Shown here piece after piece: positions 11,229 through 21,536 of a stretch of 64,000 nucleotides of DNA. The stretch is from Jackrogersella multiformis (Eukaryota > Ascomycota > Sordariomycetes > Xylariales > Hypoxylaceae), in the NCBI GenBank assembly GCA_902806575.1, contig CADCXD010000005.1, positions 1,240,001 through 1,304,000 on the forward strand. Direction: 5' to 3'. Within the stretch, counting starts at the first letter, position 1. The number at the start of each line of letters is the position of its first letter. A model generated the notes under the pieces. It saw only the letters and a list, made by a program, of their open reading frames with translations, did not search any database and was not told where the DNA came from. The translations under genes and the position numbers were made by a program.

Positions 11229-12210
11229 GATGAGGATGGAAATGTAGACGACTAGGCGCAAAGGGGAACGGGTTTGCCGGGGTTGAGGGTTGAGAGAGAA
11301 GTTCGCTAAAGGTAGGAATCGCTAAAGGCGGGAGGAATAGTCGAATGAGTGAGTGGTGGGCGGATTAGCGGCAAACAAATGCTACCTTTAGAAAAGGATG
11401 TTGAAGACGGTTTCCATCGTTTGTGTTTGTCAAATCTTGACTTGCGCGCAAGGTCGACAACTAATTCGGCTCTCCGGTTCTCTGGTTCTGGTTGACAAAG
11501 CGAAAGGATGGATGGATGGATGGATATGCGACGTTCCGTCAAGGAAGACGACGACTACAAATTAGCATGCTGAGTTAGAACAGCATTGACCGGGATTAGG
11601 AAAGTCGCGTTGATATCGTAGATTGCTGAGCCGGTCTGTTTCGGACTTTTGAATTGGGAGATCCACGCGACGGTTCTATTCGTACCTAGGTAGGAATTCA
11701 GCGAATGATGAAGTTTGAAGGAAATACAAAAGTTTGGTTTGACAATTCGAGCAGGCATTAGAAATCCAGTGCCCACTCCCACCTGCACCTGCAGTCCCAG
11801 ACTGGGACTGCCAGACTGCCAGATAAGGTTAAACTTTCAAGGTCCCGGCTGGAACGTTACGGTGCTTTCCTTTGTCCGATTCCGATGTCCTTTCTCCTGA
11901 AGGTACCTAGGTACATCTCATCAGGTCAGTGGCTTTACTTAATGAAGTCGGTGGTTAATTTTTCCAATCTGAAGACCATTACATACATACATTTTATCCT
12001 TGCTACCTACCTGGGTACCCTTTGAGATAAAGATACCACCTAGGTACCTAGGTACCTAGGTAGGCAAAGAAAACCGACCCCAAGTAACACACGATGATAT
12101 TTCATCGTAAAGAATTACCTCCATACGAGCAAGACATGTATATGTATAAACAATATATATATCGCCAGGAGGCTATATCTGGGCACATTTACGACAAGAC
12201 ATAACCAAAA
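11229..12210. other. Divergent intergenic region between TFA1 and the POL4-like gene
   Basis: About 1 kb of promoter DNA for two divergent genes. It holds a GGAT tetranucleotide run (11505-11524) and the longest palindrome cluster of the window (12037-12064, three joined CCTAGGTA units). A TATATA-rich stretch lies at about 12152-12162, ~50-60 bases before the downstream ATG. No gene was supported. Confidence 0.6.
12037..12064. repeat. Triple CCTAGGTA palindrome cluster
   Basis: Three CCTAGG hexamers joined by TA spacers form a nested palindrome (ACCTAGGTACCTAGGTACCT and on) about 150 bases upstream of the family X polymerase start codon. It is the longest example in the window of a short palindrome dispersed through most intergenic regions. 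Confidence 0.85.
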
Positions 12211-14147
12211 ATGGCTCTTGAATTCCCTACCATTTACCTGCTGCCTACTCACATTGAGCCCGAGAAGCTGCCAGAGTTGGAATATGAAATACCTACATTA
12301 ACCTACGACATTAGCGAGGCGGGTATTGTACTTGGCAAGATATCCAACAAGGAAAGGGCCAGATTTGAGCTGAGGCGCAGAAATATCTTGACTGAAGATG
12401 TCGATATTCCTCCAGCATCAGTCTCACCCCCTATAACAGAGGCTGAGGCAGAAAACTCTTCTCCAGTGCTTAAGCGTAGAAAACTCGAGAGTTTGGCCTC
12501 ACCGGGGACCACACATGGTCCTAGGCAAACGTGCATCTCCCGCGGGGATGAGAATGTCGATGATAGCATGGGTGTTCGTGGTCTGGCTAGTCAAGGGGAT
12601 CAGAGGCTGGTCAGCACCGCAGGAGATGATAAGTCTATCGTCAAGGTTGTCAAGCTGGCCTGGTTCACCGACTGCTTGGCCCAAGAGTCTATCCTGCCGA
12701 TAGATAACTACCTCATATATCAAGGTCGCAAGACAAACAATGCCATGAGCAAGCAGCCGCCAAATCCTGAAGATGTCCTCAAGCGCGCCCGGCATGAAGG
12801 TGGTGACGGCCGACCTACTTCGAAAAGGGGGTTATCCCATGTTCACACTTCTCCATCACAACATTCTAGAACCCCCAGTCACTCAAAGAGGCCTGCACTA
12901 GTTCAAGAGTCGACATCAGAGCATGAGCGCCGCCCACAAATGCCACCGATTCCGGACTATCTGCATACAACCTACTCGTGCCAGCGTCCAACCCCCTTGA
13001 ACCCACCTAACAAGCCTTTTATCGAGGATTTGTATAAAGTTCGAACACTCAGGCAACTTAAAGGCGACGAGGTAGGGGTTAGAGCCTATTCCTCAAGTAT
13101 TGCCTCTATAGCAGCTTACCCCTATCTCATTTCCCAGCCAGCTGGTAAGTGTTCCACGTGAATCTCTGAAGACCATTTTTTATCTAACTATCGAGTCTAG
13201 AAATTGCTAGACTACCTGGTTGCAGTGACAAAATTGCTTCACTCTATCAGTTATGGAAAGCAAATGGCTCTCTGGAAGAGGTCGAAGACGCCAAGGCGGA
13301 CTCGAAGATGCCTGTACTACAACTTTTCTATGGCATATGGGGTGTTGCAGCGACGACAGCACAAGAACTTTACAATAAAGGCTGGCGGGATCGTGACGAC
13401 ATCGTTGAATACGGATGGGATAGCCTAACGCGAGTCCAACAAATCGGTCTTAAGTACTACGACGAACTGCAAGAGAAGGTGCCCCGTAGCGAAGTCGAAG
13501 AAATCGCACAGACCATCCTAAATCACACTAATAATCTTCGCAAGGGCTTTCAAATGGTTATCGTTGGTGGCTATCGAAGAGGCAAGATAGAAAGCGGCGA
13601 CGTCGACGTTATTCTCAGCCACCCCGACGTGGCCGTAACTTCCAACTTCATCGTGGATGTTGTTAAAAGTCTCGAGAAGGAAAAATACATCACCCACACG
13701 CTCACTATAAGTACTAAGAATAGCGAGCGTGAGCAAACTCCAGTGGCGTGGAAGGGGCAAGATCGCAAAGCCGGTGCTGGTTTCGACACACTCGACAAGG
13801 CACTGGTGGTGTGGCAGAATCCCTGCTGGGACAAGAATAAGTCGTCCAAGAACCCCAACCCTCACCGGAGGGTCGACGTTATCATCAGCCCCTGGAAGAC
13901 TGCCGGCTGCGCCGTTATCGGCTGGACCGGCGGCATCACATTCGAAAGAGACCTAAGGAGATATTGCAAGCATGCAAAGGGTCTGAAGTTTGATAGCAGC
14001 GGCGTTCGAAGCAGAACAGACGGCAGCTGGGTCGATCTTGAGAGCGATACTAACGGCCTAGCCCCAGACATGATGACGGCAGAGAAAAGGGTCTTCGAAC
14101 AGCTGGGATTAGAATGGCGTCCACCCGAAGAAAGATGTACGGGGTAA
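12211..14147 (+). CDS. POL4: Family X DNA polymerase (Pol4 / Pol lambda-like) with N-terminal BRCT region
   Basis: Two exons, 12211-13144 and 13201-14147 (56-base intron, GTAAGT...TCTAG), encode 626 residues. The N-terminal ~175 residues look like a BRCT domain: a hydrophobic start (FPTIYLLPTHIEP), then a Ser/Pro/Glu-rich insertion, then VKVVKLAWFTDCLAQ, which carries the conserved BRCT Trp. A linker rich in Ser/Pro/Lys follows, then the helix-hairpin-helix-containing 8-kDa and fingers regions (ARLPGCSDKIASLYQLW, with a second hairpin at SLTRVQQIGLKYYDELQ). The catalytic palm has GGYRRGK (434-440), Asp445 and Asp447 (GDVDVIL) and the third Asp537 (RRVDVIISPW), followed by GWTGG and FERDLRRYCKHAKG. 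All three metal-binding Asp residues are intact. Fungal Pol4 fills gaps in non-homologous end joining and base excision repair. A poly(A)-like AATAAA occurs just after the stop near 14167. Confidence 0.92.
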
Positions 14148-14462
14148 ATTTATGTCGTGTGAATATAAATAAAAAGTTTGCAAACATAGCGATTGATTGT
14201 TTTTTGTGTATGTGGGATTAATATTATGATATGCGCAATTATATCCTACCACTATCACCGTCTCTATCTAATGATTTATTTTATAATAGCCGTACTATAT
14301 ACATAACCTCTTTTCTACTATTGTCAAGTAAGAAGATTAAGGATCTAGATTCGTACAAACTCGCAACGCATTTACCAACGCATATCCTTCTTTCTTCATT
14401 ACCTTCCCCTCACATACACACACACACACGCACACACGATTCTAATTCTACACCAACTCAAC
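14148..14462. other. Intergenic region with CA microsatellite
   Basis: A short AT-rich 3' flank between convergent genes. AATAAA near 14167 probably serves the polymerase gene. A (CA)n run lies at about 14415-14437. Nothing else was seen. Confidence 0.6.
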
Positions 14463-15553
14463 TCATAACTTAGACTCCACCACGCCCCCCCTCACCCCAT
14501 CGCCGCCGCTCCTCTCCAATATCCAGTCGCCCACGTCGCGGTAGAAGCCCTCCCTGCCGGGGTCGGCGTGCAGCTGGTGGGCGAATCCGTCGTAGGGCTT
14601 GAAGGCGGCGTCGGGGAGGCTTGGGCTCTGGCGCGCCCACCAGGCGCGCGCCTTGTCGAAGCTGGCGACCATGTCGGCGGTGCCGTGGGCCAGGAGCACG
14701 GAGCGGGCGCGCGGGCGCAGCGCCAGCCGGCCCGACGACAGGTCCTCGGCGCGGGCGATCATGCCGGCGAGCCCCTCCAGCGTCCCCGTGCTGTGCAGCA
14801 GCGCGTCCCCCGCCAGGCTCGCCTGCACCGCCGGGTCTCGGCACAGGTGCTCCGGCGCCACCGGCCGGAACAGCTGCAGGTTGGGCGCCACGCGCGCCGC
14901 CAGCCGCCCGCCCGCCACCGTCAGCCGCGACGGCTGCACCGCCGGCGCGAACCCCAGGAATGGCGCCTCCAGGACCCAGCCCCGCACCCGCGCGATCAGG
15001 TCGTCGTACCGCAGCGTGCTGGCCAGGGCTAGCGCCTCGCCGCCGCCCATGCTGTGGCCCAGCACGAAGACCGGCACCTCATGGTCGGAGGAGGAGGGGG
15101 AGGAGGGGGGTAGTACTTCGGACCGCATGAAGGCGGCGATGTCGGAGAGCACGGTGGACGTGGGACCCGTGCGCCCCCTGTCGGAGGGCCGGCGCACGCT
15201 GCGGCCCCAGCCGCGCTGGTCGAAGCCGTAGACGGCGATGCCGCGCGCCGCCAGCGACGGGAAGAAGTCGTAGTACCGGTCTACGTGGTCGCTGAAGCCG
15301 TGGATCAGGACTAGCTTGGCTTTTGGAGGGCCTGAGGGCTGGAGTAGGTTGTTAGTTGGGTGAGCTGATACTGTTGTGTGGGTGTTGTGTGCGGGTGTGT
15401 GAGTGAATGAATGAGTGAGTGAGTGAGTGAGTGAGTGAGTGAGTATATGAGTGAGAGTGAGGAAGAAGGAGAGAGACTTACGAGCCAGGTCTTGGTGTAG
15501 AGGCTTACGTCGTCGACTTGAAAGGTACCTTCGACGATTTTTATATCCCCCAT
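14463..15553 (-). CDS. Monoglyceride-lipase-like alpha/beta hydrolase with C-terminal SKL
   Basis: Two exons, 15553-15482 (24 codons) and 15338-14463, give 315 residues, the size of yeast Yju3 (monoacylglycerol lipase). The oxyanion region is LVLIHGFSDHVDRYYDFF, followed by YGFDQRGWGRS. The nucleophile elbow is GHSMGGG with Ser120; the likely acid is Asp246 (HGTADMV) and the base His278 (GFAHQLH). The triad is complete. The last three residues are Ser-Lys-Leu, a canonical PTS1, predicting peroxisomal import; this is inference and I do not know it to be general for the family. The exon 2 sequence is very GC-rich, especially at third positions. The 143-base intron carries a long TCAC/GTGA tetranucleotide repeat, so its length may vary between strains. 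The monoacylglycerol substrate is inferred from family. The gene converges with POL4. Confidence 0.87.
15400..15443. repeat. (GTGA)n microsatellite inside the hydrolase intron
   Basis: A run of GAGTGAGTGAGTGA units, about nine to ten copies with a few interruptions, wholly within the intron 15339-15481 of the SKL hydrolase gene. A TGTG-rich stretch precedes it. Confidence 0.88.
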
Positions 15554-16462
15554 TTTCAATCGTAGTGGATGGCGAAATGCAGGGATTCGAATTGGTATGA
15601 GATGCTTATTTATTATACGCAGGTATCTTAACAGCAAGTGATAGTATAGAATCAAGGTATGTCTTATATCTGCTGCGGTGTGGCCTACAATGTGATGATA
15701 GATATGTGCCTAGGTCAATATATATATATCTTAGATCTGAATAACCTAGCTTGGAGAATTAGAACGACACAAGGTTGAACATGTATGATATACTTAAGTT
15801 TTGTGCAGCTAGTGTCGTGTGGTAGATATTGGTAACGGAGGCGCGACGACGAGATCGTATTTCCTCAAATGAGAAGCTGCCCTGGATCTCACCGAGGTAA
15901 GCTACCTAATGAAGCCTAGAAAAGTTATTATAGTGGGGATTGGTACCCCCTAACCTACCTAGGTATTCACATGTGGAGAACCTTGGTCCTTGGAAATGCT
16001 GGGGCTGGAATAAGTGATTGGAATCTCACTAAATAATAAAACGTCAAGTGGATAGCGGTCGAGCTTATGGGCATTAGCCCCACGTACCATTCCAACCACG
16101 AAGATAAAATCAAGTACAATTCAGAGCCTGTATTTGTTGTGCCGTGTGGGATTCTACATTTACCTCCCCTATTCTATCAAAGATTCGTAGAATTCCCCTC
16201 CCCCGAGTCCGACTTGATATCGGGTGGTAGGTATCGAGTGGAGTTCTGGACCATATTACTTTACATGTACAATGTCCATTTTATCACCCTGGGTGCCTCG
16301 CCTCACCTGTGTCCCTGTCTTTACCCGACATCATCTCTAAGAACCTGTACTAGGTCAACCAACGACCTTTTTGTGAGCCCCCCCTGAAAACGCATGTGAG
16401 AAAACCAAAACTCGCACCTTTCCTTCTTTCATGTAGAGCGTAGTAGAGTAGGAGCGTGACTA
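15554..16462. other. Intergenic region, hydrolase promoter and ABC-transporter 3' flank
   Basis: AT-rich DNA upstream of the hydrolase gene and downstream of the ABC transporter, with one CCTACCTAGGTA half-palindrome near 15954. Frames up to 106 codons lack any recognisable motif. No gene was called. Confidence 0.6.
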
Positions 16463-18907
16463 TTACTCCTTCGACTTCTGTCTCACTGCCTCATCCTCTT
16501 CCTCACCGAGTTCCTCGTCTTCAGCCTCCATAAGTTCTTCCTCGATTATATCGGATTCGGAGAGTTCGGACTCTTCTGCCTTAGCCGGGATCTCACCGCC
16601 GCTCATCTGCCACTCCATGAGTCGGGTGAATTCGCTATTGGGGTTCGAGCTGAGCTCCTCGTAAGATCCGACTTCTGCAACCGTGCCGTCGTTAGACAAT
16701 ACGATAAGCTTCTCCGATCTCTTGATAGTGGAAAGTCGGTGGGCGATCGAGATGGTTGTCCGGCGGCGACCCTGTAGCAGTGCCGCTAGAGCCAAATTGA
16801 CCGCCGTCTCTGATTCCGCATCCAGAGCCGAAGTAGCCTCGTCTAGGATGAGGATATCGGGGTCCTTGATAAGAGCTCGCGCAATGGCGATGCGTTGCTT
16901 TTGTCCGCCCGAGAGTTGAGCACCTCTAGGACCAACCTGGGTTTCAAGACCTTGCGGGAAATCGCTGATGAATCCGCAGTTGGCCTTTTGTGCGGCGGTC
17001 ACAACCTCTGACCTGGTGGCCTTTGGCTTTCCGTAGGCGATATTCTCGGCTACGGTACCCGAGAATAGCACCGGCTCCTGAGATACCATGCCAATGCGAC
17101 GTCGTAGCAGCTTGGCATTCATCTTGGTAACGTCAACGCCGTTGATGGTGATGCAGCCAGAGGTAGGATTGTAGAATCTCAGTAACAAGGCCGATACGGT
17201 AGACTTTCCTCCACCCGAAGGACCGACGATGCACACGTTGGTTCCCGAGGGGATCTCGAAGTTGAGGCCATTGAAGATGTTGACAGCAGGACGTGTAGGG
17301 TAGGCGAACGAGACATTCTCAAATTTAATAGGACCTTGCGCTGATAGGACCCTGAGCCCCTTGGTCGAAGAAATACCCGAGTCTCGATCCTGGAGTTCGA
17401 AGATGCGTGTAGCTGCACCAACTCCCTTCATAAGTTCCGAGTAGAAATTGGCAACGCCGAACAAACCGCCGCCAGCCCAAAATGCATACATGACGAATGT
17501 AGTAAGGTCACCAGTGGTCATTATGCCATCCCTTACGAGGTTTCCACCAAACCAGAGCAAGCCGATTATGGTCATATTACCCATCCAAGATGTGCCGGAA
17601 AAGTATGATGCATCGTATAAGGATTGCTTCTTCCCGAGCTCGAAGACCTTCCTAACTTGCTTATTATACCGGTGGACCTCTTGAGCCTCACCGGCAAAAG
17701 CCTGGCTGGTCTTGACGTTCCCTAGGCGTTCCTCCGCAATCTTGGTGAGGGTTCCCAGATTCTGCTGCATCTTACGGCTCAGTTTTCGGATGATACGAGA
17801 GTAGATGAAAGAAGCGCTGCCGATGAAAGGAGCAGCGACTAGGATGATGGCAGTGAGACTAGGGCTGATCCAAGCCATCAGGGCAAGTCCCGAGACGCTA
17901 TTCACGATTGCCCTTAGTCCGTCCGAGACGTTCTGCGTAATGCTCTTGCCTACGACGATAGTATCGGTGCCGAGTCGAGAGATGAGATCACCGACCCTGT
18001 TGGCGTCGAAGAATTCGGCATCTTGGCTATAAGTCTTCCTAAAGAGCTGCGATCGCAGGCGCGTAACAACTCGCTCGCCGACGATACGAAGCAGAACGAT
18101 CCGGCCGAAATTGGCGCACGCGCCGACGGTGAGAGCTAGACCAAAGGCGAAGAAGAATTGATGAAGTGACAGTCCAAAGATTTCCGTCTCCTCGATAGAT
18201 TTCGAAGTAGCCAGATTCATAACTTTGCCGACAACGAGAGGGAGCGAGACGAAGAGGGATGAGGAAAGGAGGAGCAGGATCACAGCAAACACGAGATTCC
18301 TAGCCTCTGGTCTTGCGATCTTGATGAGGCGCCACACCTCGCTGTACGAGGACCATAGCTTCTTGGGATCTTTGCCCTCGTGCGAAAGCCGAGCACTCAA
18401 GTTGACCTGAGCAGCCTTAGAAGCCTTGTCACTCTTTCCAAAGCCCTCGTGGGACTGGGCGTCCTTCACGGCCTTTGCTGTCTCCGAAGCAGAAATTTTG
18501 ACATCGTCCTTCTGTTGACTTGGCGTTGTCGCATTCTGGTTATCTCGGTTGAACGCCCGGCTCGTAGACAAATATCTTAGTACACCAATTGGCGATTGCC
18601 ATGGCGAGGTTGATATCGGTAAGCGCGAAGTAGAAGTAACGCCGAGAGGCCTCGGAGAAAAGCCTGGTAGAGATTGCGATCGGATCCGGTGGTGTGAATA
18701 GTGGTGATTTGTGTTGGGGATGATGGAAGAGGTCCGGAAGGGAGACTGAGGTGATATTTCCGGAGCAATTGATCGCCTCGTGAGGGTTGAGAGAGTTGAG
18801 AGCTCTTTACGAGGTAGGACTGTAAGCTGCTGAGGAAGCTTTGCGATGCCGGCACCGCTTGGTGAGAGACTCCCAATTATAGCGCGGCCCAACGCTCGCG
18901 AAGGCAT
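16463..18907 (-). CDS. MDL1: Mitochondrial ABC half-transporter, Mdl1 type (ABCB family)
   Basis: A single-exon gene of 814 residues. The N-terminal ~150 residues are Arg/Ser-rich and poor in acid residues, which suggests a mitochondrial presequence. One six-helix transmembrane domain follows (about 190-480, including VFAVILLLLSSSLFVSLPLV and the TRLRSQLFRKTYSQDAEFFD segment). One nucleotide-binding domain comes after it: Walker A GPSGGGKST near residue 562, signature LSGGQKQRIAIARAL near 663, Walker B ILILDEATSALD near 683, and H-loop IAHRLSTI. All ATPase motifs are intact. The C-terminal ~60 residues form a strongly acidic Glu-rich tail. As a half-transporter it must dimerise in the inner membrane; yeast Mdl1 exports peptides from the matrix. 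Mdl2 is a close alternative, so the exact ortholog is less certain than the family. Confidence 0.9.
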   Translation of the reverse strand: MPSRALGRAIIGSLSPSGAGIAKLPQQLTVLPRKELSTLSTLTRRSIAPEISPQSPFRTSSIIPNTNHHYSHHRIRSQSLPGFSPRPLGVTSTSRLPISTSPWQSPIGVLRYLSTSRAFNRDNQNATTPSQQKDDVKISASETAKAVKDAQSHEGFGKSDKASKAAQVNLSARLSHEGKDPKKLWSSYSEVWRLIKIARPEARNLVFAVILLLLSSSLFVSLPLVVGKVMNLATSKSIEETEIFGLSLHQFFFAFGLALTVGACANFGRIVLLRIVGERVVTRLRSQLFRKTYSQDAEFFDANRVGDLISRLGTDTIVVGKSITQNVSDGLRAIVNSVSGLALMAWISPSLTAIILVAAPFIGSASFIYSRIIRKLSRKMQQNLGTLTKIAEERLGNVKTSQAFAGEAQEVHRYNKQVRKVFELGKKQSLYDASYFSGTSWMGNMTIIGLLWFGGNLVRDGIMTTGDLTTFVMYAFWAGGGLFGVANFYSELMKGVGAATRIFELQDRDSGISSTKGLRVLSAQGPIKFENVSFAYPTRPAVNIFNGLNFEIPSGTNVCIVGPSGGGKSTVSALLLRFYNPTSGCITINGVDVTKMNAKLLRRRIGMVSQEPVLFSGTVAENIAYGKPKATRSEVVTAAQKANCGFISDFPQGLETQVGPRGAQLSGGQKQRIAIARALIKDPDILILDEATSALDAESETAVNLALAALLQGRRRTTISIAHRLSTIKRSEKLIVLSNDGTVAEVGSYEELSSNPNSEFTRLMEWQMSGGEIPAKAEESELSESDIIEEELMEAEDEELGEEEDEAVRQKSKE

Positions 18908-20082
18908 CTTGAGCGCTTTATTCTTGTCGCCTCGTCATCGACCGGTATATAAACTTACCCTTACGCGCGATCGCACCATCGAAGCGAAGCTGATCCTGAC
19001 TTCACTTTGGTTGCGCCGTGCAGCTTTCGTTGCCAACTTTTCTTCCTTCGGAGAGAAAAAAAAAAGGAAAGAAAAAAAAATTGTAATATGTAATATGTAC
19101 CAGGTAAGAATGCCGTCATCCACTAAACGCGAACAACGCCGAACCGAGTAGTTCACTAGGCCCGCTTTCCAGCTGCTCAGCACCCCCTAGCTACTTCTTA
19201 AGTCCACTAGCTAGATAGCGCTTATGCAACTTACGAAGGCTTGAAGCAGTCAAAAAGTTGGCTAATCGGTATAACTCCGGCTTAGCTGTACTCGTTGAAG
19301 GGAATAAACTCGGTAGAGGAATAATACCAGATATAGGAGAGTGTGGTGGTGAGGTAGGATGAATGGATATCTCGAAATTCTATAGGTGGTGAAATAGTGT
19401 AGTTGAAAGATAGTAAAGAAGTGGATAGTAAATAACCTTGGAAGATAATATTTTCTCAGGTACCTTGATCTATTTATTTTGAAAGAGCTTGATTCTTTGT
19501 CCAATGTTTTATGGACTACCTAGGTTAGACGATACACAGCTCTAAATCGGCCGGCTGTGGAGGAAAAGGGGCTACATTTCCAAGTTCCGAGTCTCATATG
19601 GGGCAGGAAGGTTATCACGATGTCGTGAAACTATTATCGTCATTGAGGTTTCATTCTAAGTCGAAAGTATGGTAAGCAAAATACTAGAGGGTTGCAGATT
19701 AACCAACCGATGTGTACTTTTAGTGAAATGTAGCCCCTATTTGTTCAAAGCACCGCCACTGTCTGTTGAGTCATTATGATATCTAGGGTCATTACAACAT
19801 GGAAGTCATGGTTCTTTTGCATTAATTATAGATAGTGCCTGTACCACAATTAGAGAAGGATAAGACATCCATCCTCGATAAATCAAAACCCAGCACCAGC
19901 AGCAGCTGACATAGTCCTGATATCAGGCCATGGGAAGATGAGCTCCCCAAAATGTTTGCAAAGACTGCTAATATCGTACACTGGCTAATTTCTGCCCATT
20001 CGTCTCTGTCTTCAAAGATATACCGGCCAGGTATTTGTGTAGATGCTAGTGGGGCTAGCTCTGGTAATATCGGCTACCATAC
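18908..20082. other. Intergenic region between MDL1 and the RTT103-like gene
   Basis: The promoter of MDL1 and 3' flank of the next minus-strand gene. It contains an A-rich patch (about 19056-19080) and TTTATTT-rich DNA; no supportable ORF or RNA gene. Confidence 0.6.
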
Positions 20083-21536
20083 TTAGGAACCGCCACTGTC
20101 TCTACGAAGCATCTCAGCCACGTCTGAGTCGATGCCATCGTCTTCCCCGAGGTCCGGAAACGTATCGCCGTCATCGATCTTACGCTTCTTCGATCCGTTG
20201 GTTGTAGTTGACACCGATTTGTACTGAAGGCCGAGACCGGAATGGATGCCGTTGCCTTGTGCATTGGGTTCAATAGTAGGCTCTTGAGGAAGTTCAACAT
20301 CGTCTAGTGAATCGGGCTGTTCCGGAAGATTGCACTCCATGGTAGGTGGTGTAAGCGCTTCGACTTCGGGTCTCTCAGGTTCTAAGTCTGGCTGATCGGT
20401 TCCGCCGTTGCTTGGCAAATAAGGCTCGTCGTCCGGAAGTCCTGCCATAATTGCCCTCTCGACGTCGGTCTTTTCACCCTCCACTTCCATCCTTCGACTC
20501 AACAAGTTCTCCAACTGGTCTTCCTCGGATAGTAAAGCACTCCTATTGGTATCTAATACCTTCTGGAGCGCTGCGACAAGCTCGCGGCGAGCTTTCACGC
20601 ATTGTTCTACTGCACCTTCTGCCTGGGCTAACGTCTTGAGCAATCCACTTAGACGAGCAGCATAGACAGGGGCAGAAGGGGCAGTGCTGCCGGGGCCCAG
20701 TAGCTTGTCATACTCTTGGTGGGCGGAGTTGACCGTCGTCCTCATGCCCAAAAGCAGCTTCGTGACATTCTGCTGGGGGGTAGTCAGAGGGGCTAGCTCT
20801 GCCGGGATGGAGGAAGCAGATCCGAAAATGGAACCACCGAGCCCGGCTTTGGCGGTACCACGAGCCTGGTTGATCTCTGGACATATATATCAGCGTGACG
20901 GTCCATATATATAACTAGGGGATGATAAGCTTACCTTGGACGCGGGCATGTACAGCCTCTAGAATGGGTTTCTCAAAAATATCCCTATCTTTCCAAACAT
21001 CAACAACCCTTTGGATTCTATGTTGCACGTCGGATGAAGCACCCTTGTAAGCGGTGGCCACTGCTTCTGCGAGAACGGGCGAGAAGGCAACAACAAAGTC
21101 TTCCTTATGACGAGCTTTTGTCTGTTGCGCAACCTCTGTGGAATTATTTAGTTATCGCGGTCATCGTGGTCATCGCAGGAATTGTGGCATAGCAGCAATT
21201 TAGATTAGGGATTAGGGATGAAGTATAAGATATGAGATATGAGATATGTGAGTTCAAATAACTTACCGTTGGCGAGGTAAATGAGAGTCAACCGCTTGTG
21301 ACTCGTAGAATCCTTGAGCCGTTGAAGCCACAGCTGAACGGTTCGATCTGCGTGGCGCCTGGTGTTTAACAAACAAGTTAGTAATGATCTACGGGGCCAT
21401 GTGGGATGCGCGATATGCATGCGCTCGAGTTTGCCTACCTATGGAACATGATCCATTGGGCTACTGTCACGATGCTATCTGCGGCCTCGGAGAGGGAAGA
21501 AAGCTTGGATAACACGGCATCGTCGGTGTAGGCCAT
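20083..21536 (-). CDS. RTT103: CID (RPR) domain protein, Rtt103-like RNA polymerase II CTD binder
   Basis: Four exons on the minus strand, 21536-21439, 21358-21267, 21135-20935 and 20876-20083, give 394 residues. Residues 1-140 form a CTD-interacting domain: MAYTDDAVLSKLSSLSEAADS, then QWIMFHRRHADRTVQLWLQR, HKRLTLIYLANEVAQQTKA and RIQRVVDVWKDRDIF. Exons 1-3 correspond to this domain. A helical coiled-coil-like region follows (HQEYDKLL; leucine- and glutamate-rich to about residue 290), then an acidic Pro/Glu-rich part with a basic KKRKIDDGD stretch, ending DVAEMLRRDSGGS. In the family this protein recognises Ser2-phosphorylated RNA polymerase II CTD and couples the Rat1/Xrn2 exonuclease to termination. 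The start MAYTDD and WIMFHR context fit family N-termini. The metazoan equivalents are RPRD1A/B. The gene is divergent from the clathrin light-chain gene. Confidence 0.9.

Noticed and set aside
14568..15231. Long plus-strand ORFs (154-210 codons) opposite the SKL hydrolase
   Set aside because: They are antisense shadows of a very GC-rich gene, with Arg/Ala/Pro-rich random composition and no motif; the minus strand has the complete lipase triad.
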